Shown here piece by piece: positions 11,330-22,475 of a stretch of DNA of 64,000 nucleotides (position 1 is the stretch's first letter; each line of letters starts with the position of its first letter). A program made the translations under genes and the position numbers. The notes beneath the pieces are model-generated. The model did no database searches. It saw nothing but the letters and a program-made list of their open reading frames with translations, and was not told the origin of the DNA. The stretch comes from Ceratotherium simum simum (taxonomy: Eukaryota; Chordata; Mammalia; Perissodactyla; Rhinocerotidae), in the NCBI RefSeq assembly GCF_000283155.1, contig NW_004454177.1, positions 9,429,462 to 9,493,461 of the forward strand, given 5' to 3'.

Positions 11330-14300
11330 CTGCGTGGTGGGGCAGTGAGAGTTTCCTGGGCCAATGGAGAGGGCTAGACGGGAGAAGGCAGGCAGAGGCA
11401 AAAGAGATGAGAGCACAAAAGGTAGATTAGTTACTGTCCTTAAAAGTAAGAATTCAAACAACACAACACAGCAATCCCCCAGCAAGAGAGCCTCGGAGAT
11501 TTTAATGGAGAGGAGGGGCTTCTTCCTAGAATTTTACATGTCTGACTTTACAAGCCCAGAGATGATGAGAGTCAAGAGAAGGTTCTACTACAGCATATGC
11601 CTAACTCACTGCTCTATGATGTCTATTAGATGAAGTGAAATGAAAATTACAGTGGAGCCTTGTGAGTCCTGGGCTATCTTTAAGTCTGAGAGTAGGGGGC
11701 TCCTATGCAAGGCTAACATTCATTATGAGGAGGTGCCCAGCACTTACTTGAAATGAATAAGAATTTAACCCCTTCCTTTGGTCAATTTCACTTTCAACCC
11801 CTGTGCAGCAAACCTCATCTTCAAAACAAAGTTCTTCTAAATCCTGCCTCACAGTGGTAGCCCCAGGAGCAAAGTCAAGCCTAGCTGGGGCAAGCAGCCC
11901 ACAGTCCTGGCCCACAGAAACCTATGGTGCTTTCGTGGGCCTCTGTCCTTCCACTCTTCTCAGGACTGCAAAAGACTGGCAGACCCATGCCCTGACTCCC
12001 TCCTTAGGCTCTAACAGGAACACACACACATAACCCACACACTGGCTTGGCTCACTTCTACCCATAGGTGCCTCAAGTTATTGTACTATATGTAATCCAA
12101 AGTCTGGACTGTGTGTGTGCATGTGTGTGCACACACCAGCCAGAGAGGGAGCGAGAGTTAACACATGTGCACACTTATATAAGATGCCACACTTACCCCT
12201 GCCCACAAGTGCCCAGTGGACGGGAGAATCTATAAAAGTAGGAGAATAGGTCATGAAAGATCTACGGAAAGAGATCATAGGAAATATGCACCCCTACATC
12301 CAGGAGAGCACATGCTGGGCACATGAATTCCAAGTGCGTCCCACAGGCTCCCAGGAGTGGGCAAGTCCTGTGACCAGGAGCAGCAATTGATGCTGGACAC
12401 GGCTTTGAGGCGCTAGAAGTGATACTGGCACCAGCATCTGCAGTGTTAGTTACAACCAGTATGAAGGGAGGACAGGGCTGGGAGACAAAGGCCTCTCCCC
12501 AAAGCGCTGTTTGGGATCAACAACAGGGCTCTGGCAGGCCCAAACTCGGTTTAAAGAGTGTTACAAAGACCTCCAGGCCCAGGTCACCCCCAGCCTCTGC
12601 CCTGCTGTGGCCAATACTGCAGTGAAACGAACTGGGAGCAAAGCAGAGCAAGGGTTCTCCCTCACTCCTGAAACACTGCTTGCCTCCGCCCCCAAAAGGA
12701 GCCCTATTGGCTCCACAGCCACAAATCCCACGCAGAAAGGGTTAACAGGACGGCTAATCGAGACACTTTTGCTGCCCACCCTGGGGTGGGGACTGAGGCC
12801 GTCAAGGATGGGAGAGCCATTCATCGGCGCCTCGCCACCGTGCGCCTTCCCGAAGACTTCGGGGTTTCGGAGAACTAGAAGAGAGCAATCGAAAGAATGG
12901 AAGCTGGGCTACCCCAATTCCTTCCCAAAAGCAAGCTCCTCGGGTCCTGAGGGAAATCAGGGTGCCCTCGGTCAGCGGTCCCCCCGACCCGCGGCTCGGC
13001 GCCCACGATCCGGCCGGCGCTGGCTGCGGCGCCCAGCCCGGCGCCGCGGGGGAAAGCCGGGGCTAACCCGCTCGAGCTCCAGGGATCGATCGCGCTCTCA
13101 CACACCCCCAGTTCCCAGCCACCCCCACAGAGACTTGGAGACGACTTCAGCAAACTTAGGGAAGCAACTTTTCCCGGGGAGCCAGACCGCAGAAAGAAAG
13201 GGAGCCGGGCTAGGGAAGAGGGAAAACGAAAGAGACCCGGGCGGAAAGCGAGAGTCCGAGCTGGCTGGACTCCTGGCGAGAGCCGCGAGGAGGCGGACCC
13301 GCCCCGCGGCGAAGGGGAAGCACAAAAGCCCGACAGCGAGTTGTGGGAGGAAAGGCGAGAAAAGATCTGCCGGCCTTTCCTCTTCGACCCAGGGCCGTGA
13401 CCCCCGGGAGTGACGGGCAGGGTCCCCGGCCTCCGGCGCCAGCAGCCGGCGTGCCTGGCCCAGGCACGTTGCGAACGTCTCAGGGAGCGGGCGAGTGAGT
13501 CGGTGCCGAGCGCGTCTGTGCGTTCTGGTGGGTCCGCGGGCCAGAGAGATCGTGCGCATTTCGAGCGCGTGCGGGAGTGTTCGAGGGGCTGTGCGAGCGA
13601 GCTGCCGGAGCGCCAGGATGGGAAAGGCATCCCGAACGCATCAGGTGCAGAGCCGGGGCACCCACCGAGAGCGGTCGGGAGCGCACAGCGAGCTCCGGCG
13701 CCACGGCCGGTTCCGCCGAGAGCCGAGGAGGGCCCGGAGCCCTGGAGACCCTCCGGAGCTACGCCACGGCTGCCCCTCCCCCCCAAAACGGGGGGATCAA
13801 GTCCAATCAAGAAAAAAGGGCCCACCACGTTTTTCAAAGAGAAACAAAACCCAAGTGAGTCCCAGTCCTGCTCTCCTTCGCCTCCAGATCCACTCCTCGG
13901 ATCCTCCGATTCTAGCTTCCCAGCCGACCGGCGAATAAACACACAAATAAACCACAACCCTATCTCGCGCCCGCGCACCGGTCCGCATACATATGAGCAC
14001 CCACCGGCCCCCGGCTCCACTGTCGGCCCCTGGTGGTACAAAGCCTCCGGATCCCCAATCCTCCGCTCGCGCCCTCAGCCCCTGTAGACCGCTCTGCCCC
14101 CTACCTCTCACCCCGACCGTGCCCTGGAGCGGAAGGGTTGGGGAGGCAGCTCGCCTAGGCTGACAGCCGGGGCTCCCCCTTCTAGCCGACCCCCCCCCAA
14201 CTGGCGGCGGCGACGGCTGCAGCAGCAAGAAGGGAGCAAGCCGAATAAAATAAGACACAAGCCCAGCGGCCGAGTGGCCGAAGCGAGCGCGCCCCCAAGA

Positions 14301-14373
14301 CCTCTCCAGTCCTGGGGCGCCCTGGCGCAAGGCTACTGCTGAGCGGTGCGCCCCTCCCCGACCCCCCACTCAC
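11330..14373 (-). other. ZBTB16: ZBTB16 intron 1
   Basis: The span between the proposed exon 1 donor and exon 2 acceptor is about 3.0 kb. The part nearest exon 2 (11330-12800) is ordinary unique DNA with a short GT/CA-rich stretch near 12105-12140. The rest belongs to the CpG island. I see no coding exon and no clear interspersed repeat in it. Confidence 0.6.
14024..14036 (-). promoter_or_regulatory. CTCF-like motif in ZBTB16 intron 1
   Basis: The minus strand reads CCACCAGGGGCCGAC across this site, close to the CTCF core motif, inside the CpG island about 0.35 kb downstream of the proposed exon 1 donor. This is a motif match only. Confidence 0.3.
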
Positions 14374-14640
14374 CGCTGCCGAGCCAGGCGCTGTAGGGTG
14401 GGTGTGCGTGCCTCTTGAGGGGTGTGTGCCTGCGTCGGGGAGGGGTGTTGCTGGGGAACTGTTGCTCTCGGTATCAAGGCGGCAGCGGCGGCATCGCCCG
14501 GCAGTTCGCAGTACCCGCTCTCATGGCCCTCAACTCCTCTCTGCTGTGAGGTTAGCAAATCACCACCGGCTGCGGCGCCTCCGCCGCGTCCCACGTCAAC
14601 GCCAAGCCCCCTCCCCTGCGAGGCCCCGGCGCCTCTCCAT
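14374..14640 (-). other. ZBTB16: Probable non-coding exon 1 of ZBTB16
   Basis: Within the CpG island the minus strand reads GGCAGCG|GTGAGTGGGG, a near-perfect splice donor with the junction at 14374/14373. The upstream sequence is GC-rich and matches the expected position of the ZBTB16 leader exon, about 3 kb before coding exon 2. The 5' end (transcription start) is not defined by any TATA box and the right boundary given is only approximate; the start could lie as far as about 14.85 kb. The exon contains a 16-codon uORF. Confidence 0.6.
14474..14524 (-). CDS. Upstream ORF in ZBTB16 exon 1
   Basis: If exon 1 is as proposed, the first ATG on its minus strand (14524-14522) has a fair context (G at -3) and opens a 16-codon frame ending at TGA (14476-14474), wholly inside the exon. 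The peptide is Ala/Pro-rich with no recognised domain. Its likely role would be translational attenuation of ZBTB16. Confidence 0.35.
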   Translation of the reverse strand: MRAGTANCRAMPPLPP

Positions 14641-14684
14641 CTTTAGTGCTGGCGGCCGAGCCCGGCTCCCTGCCCACAGCTGCC

Positions 14685-14822
14685 CCCCTTCCCTCCCCCC
14701 TCCCGCGCCGTCCCTGGGCTCAGCCCGCCCACCCCCCGCACTGGCCAAGCCCGCGCGCGCTCCCCGCCCCACTCCCCCCTCCTTTCCCCTCCCCTCCCTT
14801 CCCCGCGCGCCGCGCTCCGGGC
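14685..14822 (-). promoter_or_regulatory. G-rich promoter tract on ZBTB16 coding strand
   Basis: The plus strand is an almost pure C/T-rich stretch with many runs of three to six C, for example in 14694-14706 and 14770-14805. The ZBTB16 sense strand is therefore G-rich, with repeated G3+ runs able to form G-quadruplexes and to bind Sp/KLF and MAZ-type factors. It lies just upstream of the proposed exon 1. Confidence 0.5.
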
Positions 14823-16539
14823 TTCGCCTGACATCTAGCTGCTGCTGGGGCGCCGGCGGCCGCCGCTTACCGGCCAAGCGGAGAGGAAAGAAGGAGCTCG
14901 TGGAGAGGAGTTCCAGGGGCTTGGAACCCTTAGTGGGGGCAATGGAGGTGAGGGGCGAGAAGCAGCCCCCACCTTCAACCCCTTGGTTTTTAATTTCCCC
15001 TGGACACGGGGTTTGTTTTCTCCTGCTGCTCCAGGCGCGGAGTTTGGTCCCCGGCTTCAAATGTTTGCCCCGATTCAGTGCGTGTTTTCTCGCCTTTCAC
15101 TTTTTCTCCGGGCTCGGGGCTACATCCCCTGTACCCCGACGTCGGTTTTAGAAGGTCACTTTCCCAGCCCAAGCCCAGGCCTTCTGCGCCTCTGGGCGTT
15201 GAGCAGCCGGATTGCGAGAAGTCTCCAGGCGCAGAGCTCGCGGGCCCTGGTGAGCCAGGTGCCAGAGGCTCCGCGGGGATCTATCGTCGAGGGGAGACAC
15301 CCAATTTTAGCTGTCGGGATCCCTGGAGGCCGAGGTCGAAGCCTGAGAGAAACTTTACTCCCTCCCAGTCTTGAGCATCCCCTGGACTTTGACCCCCAGG
15401 GAACCTGGCTGGAAACATTTCCTGAGAACTGCGCCCTGCTCAGCGCAAAGTCTTCAGGGGGCGAGTGAAAGCCTGAAGAAGCTCCAGGTCCCACAAAAGT
15501 GCTTCGTCCTCTCAGCTGGCCGCTCCACTTTAGAGGGTGGAGTTGAGATCACTAAACCCGGGTAAGAGCAACCAGAAGTCTGCCCCTCTTCAGGTGATGG
15601 AGAGTCCCTTTCTCCCCCCTTTCCCTGGAGCTTGGCGAAGGTAGGGGACAAGAGGTGGGAAGCGCTCCTCTGAGTACAGGCCATGGCAGCTGACTAAGGT
15701 CCAGGAGCGTTGGGGTGAGGGTGGTGGTGGAGAGCGCCCTCCCTGGGTCTCAGGCCAGTCAGCCCCGGAGGTCATACAATCTCAGCAGCGCGAGGCTTCA
15801 AGCACAGAGTTCTGAGTCCCCACACTCTGTCCCTGAGACGCGAGTGGGCCAAAGGTTTTCCGCCCGACTCACGTACAGTCACATTCCGATGCGTGCCTCT
15901 GGCACTGTGCCAGACCGAGAGTCAGGCCCCGAGAACTGAAGGGTCATGGAAGGTGGCAGAAGCCAACCAGAGGCAAAAATCCGCTTCCGGCCGCGGAAGG
16001 CCAGACGGTGGAGTTACAAAAGCTGCTACAGGGGCAGTTCCATCCCAGCAAGCGTCGCTCCTGTCTCCTACTGACAGGGAAAGTGCTCAGACCTTCAGGA
16101 GTAAGGGGAAAGAAGACGATGGGCAGAGAAGCGCGCTGGGAAGTGAAGGAAAGGGGCCAGTTACCCTCTGATAGCAGCGAATACAGCAACAGCTAACCGC
16201 TGCTAGAAAAGCCCAGTCCCTGGGTGTTCATTTTGATTAACAATGAAGAGCAATCCCTATTATAGATTGTTTTCCTAGCTAAGGTCTTTGCAATCTGTAA
16301 GAGGAAAAGAATGTAAAGAAAGTTAAGAAATAAATGGTCTGCAAGGAGAACGAGAGGGAAGGGATGTAAGAAAAGACCCTCCTAATGCCTCACAAGGGAA
16401 AAAGAAGAGTCAGTAAACTTGTTGAGCTTCTGCCTCAATGGTGCCTGCTGAAGATTGCTGCCTCCTCGCTGTCCACTCCACCTACCGGCCCCTCCTGAGT
16501 GCAGGAGCAGAAGAGACCCAGATTAACCCTCGATCCTAA

Positions 16540-16930
16540 TCTCCATTCATCCTCAAATCAGAGAAAGAGAAACTCCCTGGAAACAATGGGAGAGAAAGAA
16601 CAATCCCTCCATGGCCCTGGACACCCCCACCCCATGCCATATTCGCTGTACGTGAAAATCTCCCTTGCTTCATAAACTCTGCCCATTAAAAAGCCCAGTC
16701 CTCGTTAGTAAGTGTTAAAGAGAGATTAATGCCTGAATTTAAGAGGTGGAGAAGGTAACAAAAAGGAGGAAGGCAGGCGAGCTGTGGGCTGAGTGCCAGC
16801 ATTGGGCTCCCAGCATTTCCACTTAGCGCTAAAGGCTGGCCGCACAGCAGTGTTATAAGGATTATTGGGCACAGATAAAGCAGCAGCAGCTGCCCCCCCC
16901 ACAACTGGCATCATTTATAGCCAGAGCTAT
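16540..16930. promoter_or_regulatory. Candidate upstream regulatory element
   Basis: This repeat-free block has clustered TTAAT and GATAA motifs plus CAGCTG (E-box) near 16880-16892, about 2 kb upstream of the proposed ZBTB16 start. No repeat family is recognised. Function is inference from motif content and position. Confidence 0.28.
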
Positions 16931-17022
16931 GTCCTTGGGTCCCCAGAAGGCTGAGGAGAATCCCAGTTCAGAGATTGCATATGGCAGCACCTAAAAACAA
17001 GCAGGATGGAAAATTACAATAG

Positions 17023-17025
<3 letters not shown>

Positions 17026-17077
<52 letters not shown>
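17026..17077. repeat. (TC)26 dinucleotide microsatellite
   Basis: An uninterrupted 52-bp TC/CT run sits about 2.5 kb upstream of ZBTB16 exon 1. A perfect homopurine-homopyrimidine tract of this length is likely to be length-polymorphic. Confidence 0.98.
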
Positions 17078-17079
<2 letters not shown>

Positions 17080-17389
17080 GTTCATGTATTTGTAGTAATT
17101 TTTTTTTTTTTACTTTTTTTCTTGAAGGATGTGGTAAGGGAAGCTGGGACATTAGTTCTGATAGGTCCTAAAAATAGAAGGGACCTCAGTCTTGCTAGGA
17201 TGTCATGCTGGAGACAGGGAAAAAGATGAGTTGACCTTTGGATGGAATTCCATTGTTAAATCTTCTTATGCCTTCGTCTCCTCCTTTACTAACATACCTC
17301 CCACTGGTAGCAGCCTTTCAGAGCTCAGTTTGTAGAAGAGGAGAGTAGATCAGGTCTAAGTGATCTTATGGGAATGAGACAGTGGGAAT

Positions 17390-17635
17390 AACAACTCATT
17401 CTGAGCACTGTCTATGAATCTTAACACATTACCTATATTGTTTTATTTAATCCTCATAACAATCCTATTAATGCAGGTAGTAGTATTTTCCCCATTTCTG
17501 CAGATGAGAAACTTGAGGCTCAGAGAGGTTAAGTGCCTTCCCCAAGGCTGTAGAGCTATTCAGTATCAGAGCTGAGACTTTAAATCAGACCACTCCGACT
17601 GCAAAGCTCATGATCTTAACTTCTAGATTATACAG
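17390..17635 (-). mobile_element. MIR SINE
   Basis: A long antisense MIR: tttaatcctcataacaatcc, ccatttctgcagatgagaaa, cagagaggttaagtgcc and agagctattcagtatcagag. Confidence 0.88.
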
Positions 17636-18929
17636 TCTCTAGTGAGATAGAAAAGGGAAACAGGGCTTTTAATTTTCCTTCTCCTCTTTCTCCACTGAGG
17701 CCAAGGTCTATGCAGCATCCAGCCACCAAACAGTTCTCGGCTGAATCAGGCCACCAGGTAAATAGACCTAGATCCCCCACCATCTCTGCACTTCTCCTCC
17801 TCCCTCAATATCTCAGGCAAAAGTTGAGGAGGGAGTTTTGAGTTACAATAAAACTTCGACTAAACAGGTGCCTAGGAAGAAGGTGACAGTGGTGTTTTGA
17901 GTATTCCAATTGTTAATGGAATGTCGCAACTCATTTTGTTCCAATTCCTCAGTAGGAAAATAGTTTTAAAATTTAAAAGTAAACTTTCCTGTCATGATAA
18001 ATAAATCAAGGACTCCTAGCTTTTGGGGAGAAGAAGCTACTTTGCATTTCTCCAAGCTACTTTGTGATAAGTGGGGAATGAAGCATTTTCAGGGTGTGAT
18101 GCAGGCAGCGAAGCCCCCCAGTTGGAAAAAAGTTGTCTCTTCCACAATTGAGAACTCCAGGTTGCCACTGGAGGATGCACCAGGCTGTGACATGTACTCT
18201 CAGATCTTTACCCCACTGGGGACTCTTAGGGGGAAGACACAGCAAGCCTATTCTGTCCTTTTCTGGAGGCAAAGGATCTTACAATGTGTCAAGGTCATCA
18301 TTGTAGATATTTACTAGATAAATACAGATGATGTAAAAAATTAAGCAGAGTAGAATTTGCCCTCAATGCATATGTTGATAGTGTTTTTGTTTTTTTTTTT
18401 TAGTTTAATTCTTTCATGTCACTTCCTTAGATGTCCCCTCCAAAAAACAGATGGGGAAATAATCAGGTGACATGTTGGCTCTAATTAGTTGAAGGTCAGA
18501 AAACCAAGAAAGAAAGTGCCTTCTTTGATTAGTAATTGCCATCCTTTTTCCCTGTAGAGATCTGGTTAGTGGTGTTTACAAACTTGGGCTTCTCTTCCAG
18601 GTACTAAGTATGCCCTTCCTCTCATCTGGAGAGAGAGAGTGACTTTTCAAATGAAGAAGAGGAAGAGTTATTTCTTTCAGCCCCTGAGGCCTTGGGTCAC
18701 TGTGACCCCAAGATCTTCGTGATTGAGGAAGAGAAAAGCTTTTCCTTCTCTCTCTCTCCCCCCAGCATATTGCAAATGGTGTTGGGACCTAATGTTGTCA
18801 ACTCAGATAGCAAATCTGAGTTGTTATTAGTGCAAAGATGCCCTGAGGGGGTAGGCAGTGTGGATGAAATCTGCAGTGGATGTTATGGGGAAGTGTGTTT
18901 ATAATTATAATGGGATTTAATGTACACTG

Positions 18930-19620
18930 GGACCAGATGATGGCAGCCATTTAAAAAAGAGATGCTTAATAAGAGAGGTCCCTTAATGACAGGCAGCAGG
19001 GCTCAGGTTATTATGGAAAAAGCACAGTGTTTCAGTGGGTGTCACCAACCATGTGCCAGGTTTTATGGGGATCCTAACAAAGCTTTGGGGTGAGACATAG
19101 CGACTATCGCTGTCAGCTATTGGGCATAATGTTTTAATGTTGTTGTCTTTGAAAGGGGCATCTGTACTTAAGAGAAAGGCATTCTCTCTCTTTTAGATAC
19201 ACATCAGCACAAACACACAGGCCCCGGGCCAGCACAAACACACATATCCCCAGGCCCGGATAAGATGAGTGAGTAGTTTCTGGTATTTCTGGAAATCTGC
19301 TTTGCTCTGAGAAAGACGGCCTCAATTTCAAAACTAAAATTTTGTAGCGGTCGAGGGGTGCGGTTTCCATGTAGTGTGCGTAGAATGAGGCAGCAGGACT
19401 CCCATTACTTATAATGGGAGTCCCACAGCTAAATCCCCAGGCACCATGCTGAAAATTAACCCCCAAGTCCTCATCACAAACAGGGACTTTTTTAACACTT
19501 CGGTGTTTTATTGTGGGGAGGCCAGGAAGAGGGGAAATATGTAACATTTTCTTATGCTATTTAACTTTAAATAGCCAACTGTTTAACTTGGGAGGTGTTT
19601 AATGTTATGGACTTCAATCC
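18930..19620. promoter_or_regulatory. Candidate upstream regulatory block
   Basis: Repeat-free sequence with TTAAT, CATTTAA and GTTTTATT motifs contains a perfect 12-bp inverted repeat at 19396-19423. A 15-bp direct duplication of CAGCACAAACACACA occurs near 19205-19245. It looks constrained; this cannot be tested here. Confidence 0.28.
19396..19423. repeat. Perfect 12-bp stem, 4-nt loop hairpin
   Basis: GGACTCCCATTA (19396-19407) and TAATGGGAGTCC (19412-19423) are exact reverse complements separated by CTTA. The inner ends give TAAT homeodomain cores on both strands. Confidence 0.95.
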
Positions 19621-20329
19621 ACGGCAGCTGTTTTACAATAGGAACGCTATAGTTATGTACAAAACCTGGAAGGGTATGCAGGTGGAGGGGCACGCTTCTT
19701 GAAGGTGCCACCAGAAGCCCCATGGTCCAGACATACCACTCATATTCAGGTTGCATTACTCTATACATTTCTCCCCTGACGTGAGAGAAGTGGATGAAAA
19801 CTACTCTGTTCATTTAATATGGCCTCATCCATGGTTGTTGGGTTGTTGTTCACAAAGCATAAGACTGGACTCAGAGTCCTTAAAGCAGAATATTTCGTTT
19901 ATCCTGACAAGCAGAAAAGACAAGTGATAAGATGAGTGAGACTGAACTTCCTTTTATATACTCACTCTCAGAAGCTGAATTTCTGGAGAAGGTACCCTTC
20001 AAATAGAAGTGGTATGTCAGGGACGCACAAGCCACGAGATGAAATGATAAAATGGCAGGTAATTTAAGCCAATTATATTAAAATTATTATAGCAAAACAA
20101 ACATTGATCTCCTGTGGAGTGGAATTCAAAATCTGTATGAATTTTTAAGATAAAATGCGAGACTCCCTTGGAGTTCTCCCTTGAGAAAAGCTCGCTGCCT
20201 TTTCCCCATTAGGGCTGAGTCGGGGGCAGTCTGGGGGATGCCCCATGGGCGAAGGCTATTGTGGGCTCTGAGCCAGACTCAGCCTCCCTTGCTAGGGCAA
20301 GTTCATTTGTCTCTTTGGGAAGTCATTGT

Positions 20330-20625
20330 TGGATCTTTCAAGTAATCTTCACCTCACCCTCCAGCTGGAATTAATTTCTCCCTCATCCATAAGTCCCTTA
20401 GCACTGTGTGAACATTTATCATAGTATTTACCACTATCTGCCTTGTATCTGACTGAGTTATGTGCATTCTGACCACCCCCTCCATTGTGAATTTCTGGAA
20501 GGCAAGGTCTCTGTCTTGTTCAACTCAGTATTCCCATTCCCAACCCTCAGAGCCTAGCACACTGTCAAGAAGAGTAGTTCTCAGACAGGTTAGTGAATGA
20601 ACTAATTGAATACGTACACGCATGA
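20330..20625 (+). mobile_element. LINE-2 3' fragment
   Basis: The L2 3' pattern is visible: cttagcactgtgtgaaca, then ctggaaggcaaggtctctgt, a cagtattcc/agagcctagcacac segment, and a terminal gtgaatgaac. Confidence 0.6.
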
Positions 20626-22234
20626 ACACCAAGTGTTTTAGGAATTCGCGAGAGGAGGGACCATTCTGTATCTCAACATTTAGGGCAGAATTCTTTGTAG
20701 CTATGGGTTTTTTACTAACCCTTGGAAAATCAATGAAATATAGATAAGGGTTGAGGATAGCTGTTGAGTTTAATTGTATACAGCTCCTTGAGAGTATAAG
20801 TGGGTTCTATTTCAGTTTATGTCTCTGTCAGGGGCCTAGAACCAAGCTTTTCTCGCTATCCTAGGGGCATTAATAAATATTTATTAGATTGCATTGAAGT
20901 GAAATGAATTGATTTGAATAACACTACTCATTATTCCTGCAATGGCCTTGTACTCCCAATCCCAAATAGCTATTAGTTAACCAGCCAGGGCTATAGGAGA
21001 GCATCTGATCTCCTGCTAGGGACACCAGAGGGTGTAGGACTACTGACTGAATCCAGAACTAGCATATGAGACATGCATTAGCCACAAGTACTGACAGTTA
21101 GCTCTGCTGTTACCAGGTGTGGCAGAGACTGGCTAGCTGTTCTCTAAATGTCTTCCTGAGCACACACTGGGTTACATTTTTCAGCTTACCTTGCTGTTAG
21201 GTACAGGCCATGTGATTGAGTTCTGGACAACAAATGGATTGTGAGCAGAAGTCCGTTGTGCCACTACCAGACTGGCCCATAAGAACTCCCACATGGAATC
21301 CTCCATGCTCTTTCCCTTTCTGTGACTTGACCCCATGAGTATATAGAAACCTTGGAAGTTGAGTGATGAGTATGGCGGAGCCAGGAGGGAAAGAGCCTGG
21401 ATCCCTGAATCACAGCTTGGAGGGGAGCTGCCTGCCAACCAAAAACACCCACTGTGGACTTTATATACAAATAAGAAATAAACCTTCGATGTCTTGAGTA
21501 GGGTTGCCAAATACAATGCAGAGATCTAGCAAAAAAAGACACCAGTTAAATTTGAATTTCAGATAATTAATGAATACATTTTTAGTATAAGTATGTCCCA
21601 ACTATTGCACAGAACATAGTTATACTAAAAAAATTATCTGAAATTCAAATTTAAATTGGTGTCTTTTTTGGCTAAATCTGGCTACCCTAGTCTTTAGCTA
21701 TTATATATTTTGGAGTTTGTTTATTATATTAGCTAGCATTACCTTAATTAACACATCTTATTTCGTTTGTCAGAAGCAGCAGGGCCACAGCACCCAAGCT
21801 GAGATTCTGGCCTGAGACTAGGGGCTGCCCCCAGGTCCTCTTGACAATTAGGTTACACACAGGGCAGGTCCATCTGGAGAACAGAGCATCCTGTATGGGC
21901 AGAGCCAAGGGGAAAACTAGGAAATATCTTGACAGTTTGTAGTTCACCCTTTTTCCTATGAACATATTTTTCTTCAGCTGCCTCTTCCACGACACTGTGA
22001 GTTCTATGAGACAAGGATGATTGTGGGTCTTACCTCTGTATCTGCAGTACGTGGCATATGGTAAAAGGTGAGTTCTTGTTTGTGGCGGGAAAGCAGGATG
22101 ACTACTCGGGAAGGGCAGATAGGAAGGCATCATAATGTGGACCCATCCAAGACCTTAAGGAATAAAAGCAGGACTGTTGAGAACACCATCAAGCCAATGA
22201 TCCCATCCTCCACTTTCTCCTTTGTCTTGTAAAT
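20626..22234. other. Intergenic DNA, no gene seen
   Basis: Unique sequence surrounds one palindromic element (21500-21688). A CTCF-like core CACCAGAGGGTGTAG lies at 21023-21037 on the plus strand. 21990-22080 has weak L2/MIR resemblance. No coding potential is evident. Confidence 0.55.
21500..21688. mobile_element. Palindromic DNA-transposon-like element
   Basis: The element starts AGGGTTGCC and ends GGCTACCCT, with long imperfect arms: gttaaatttgaatttcagat near 21545 mirrors atctgaaattcaaatttaaa near 21635, and tttagtataagta mirrors tagttatactaaa. There is no coding capacity. It matches a widespread mammalian palindromic repeat whose family name I cannot assign with certainty. Confidence 0.75.
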
Positions 22235-22475
22235 ACCCAGTGTAGCAAAAAGCTGAGAGCTTGGGCTCTGATTTACTCACATGGGTCTGTGTTCAAATAC
22301 CCCCTCCTACCTCCTAGGTCCTGGGTGATCTTGGATCAATTTCTTAAACTCCCTGAGTTGCACTGTCCTCCCTTGTAAACTGGGGACAGTAATGGTACCC
22401 ACCTCACTGGAGTTGCTAGGAAGGTACACAAGGAATGCTTGGCCCACAGTCAAAGATCTGAAAATGTCAGCTATT
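22235..22475 (+). mobile_element. MIR SINE
   Basis: Sense MIR: gagagcttgggctctgat, gtgttcaaatacccc, gtcctgggtgatcttgg, ccctgagttgcactgtcc, ggagttgctaggaaggt. Confidence 0.75.

Larger units (their letters stand above)
12825..15325. promoter_or_regulatory. ZBTB16: CpG island over ZBTB16 promoter and exon 1
   Basis: A run of about 2.5 kb is strongly G+C rich and dense in CpG, in contrast to both flanks where CpG is rare. It covers the right half of intron 1, the proposed exon 1 and the immediate upstream region. No TATA box is evident near the exon, and GC-box-like CCGCCC/CCCGCC runs are frequent, fitting a dispersed CpG-island promoter. Large open frames here on both strands (up to 388 codons) reflect GC richness and lack family matches. 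Confidence 0.85.
14841..20329. other. ZBTB16 5' flank, proximal part
   Basis: Beyond the promoter I see no gene. 15330-16200 is moderately G+C rich and still holds CpGs. 16540-16930 is repeat-free with AT-rich motifs and a GATAA near the CAGCAGCAGCTG run at 16880. A (CT)n repeat lies at 17026-17077 and a MIR at 17390-17635. 17636-18930 is plain unique DNA with short A/T runs. 18930-19620 is another repeat-free block that includes a perfect hairpin. 19620-20329 shows nothing recognisable. Confidence 0.6.

Noticed and set aside
12511..13413. 300-codon plus-strand open frame
   Set aside because: It overlaps the CpG island edge, has no domain, splice or promoter logic, and competes with long frames on the opposite strand.
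12875..14041. 388-codon minus-strand open frame in the CpG island
   Set aside because: It lacks an ATG start (opens at TTG), has low-complexity G/S/P/R-rich composition, overlaps equally open frames on both strands and lies in intron 1. The openness is due to GC richness.
14402..15151. 249-codon plus-strand open frame over ZBTB16 exon 1 and promoter
   Set aside because: Arg/Pro/Ser-rich shadow of G+C-rich DNA; no recognisable domain. A divergent transcript is possible but not shown.
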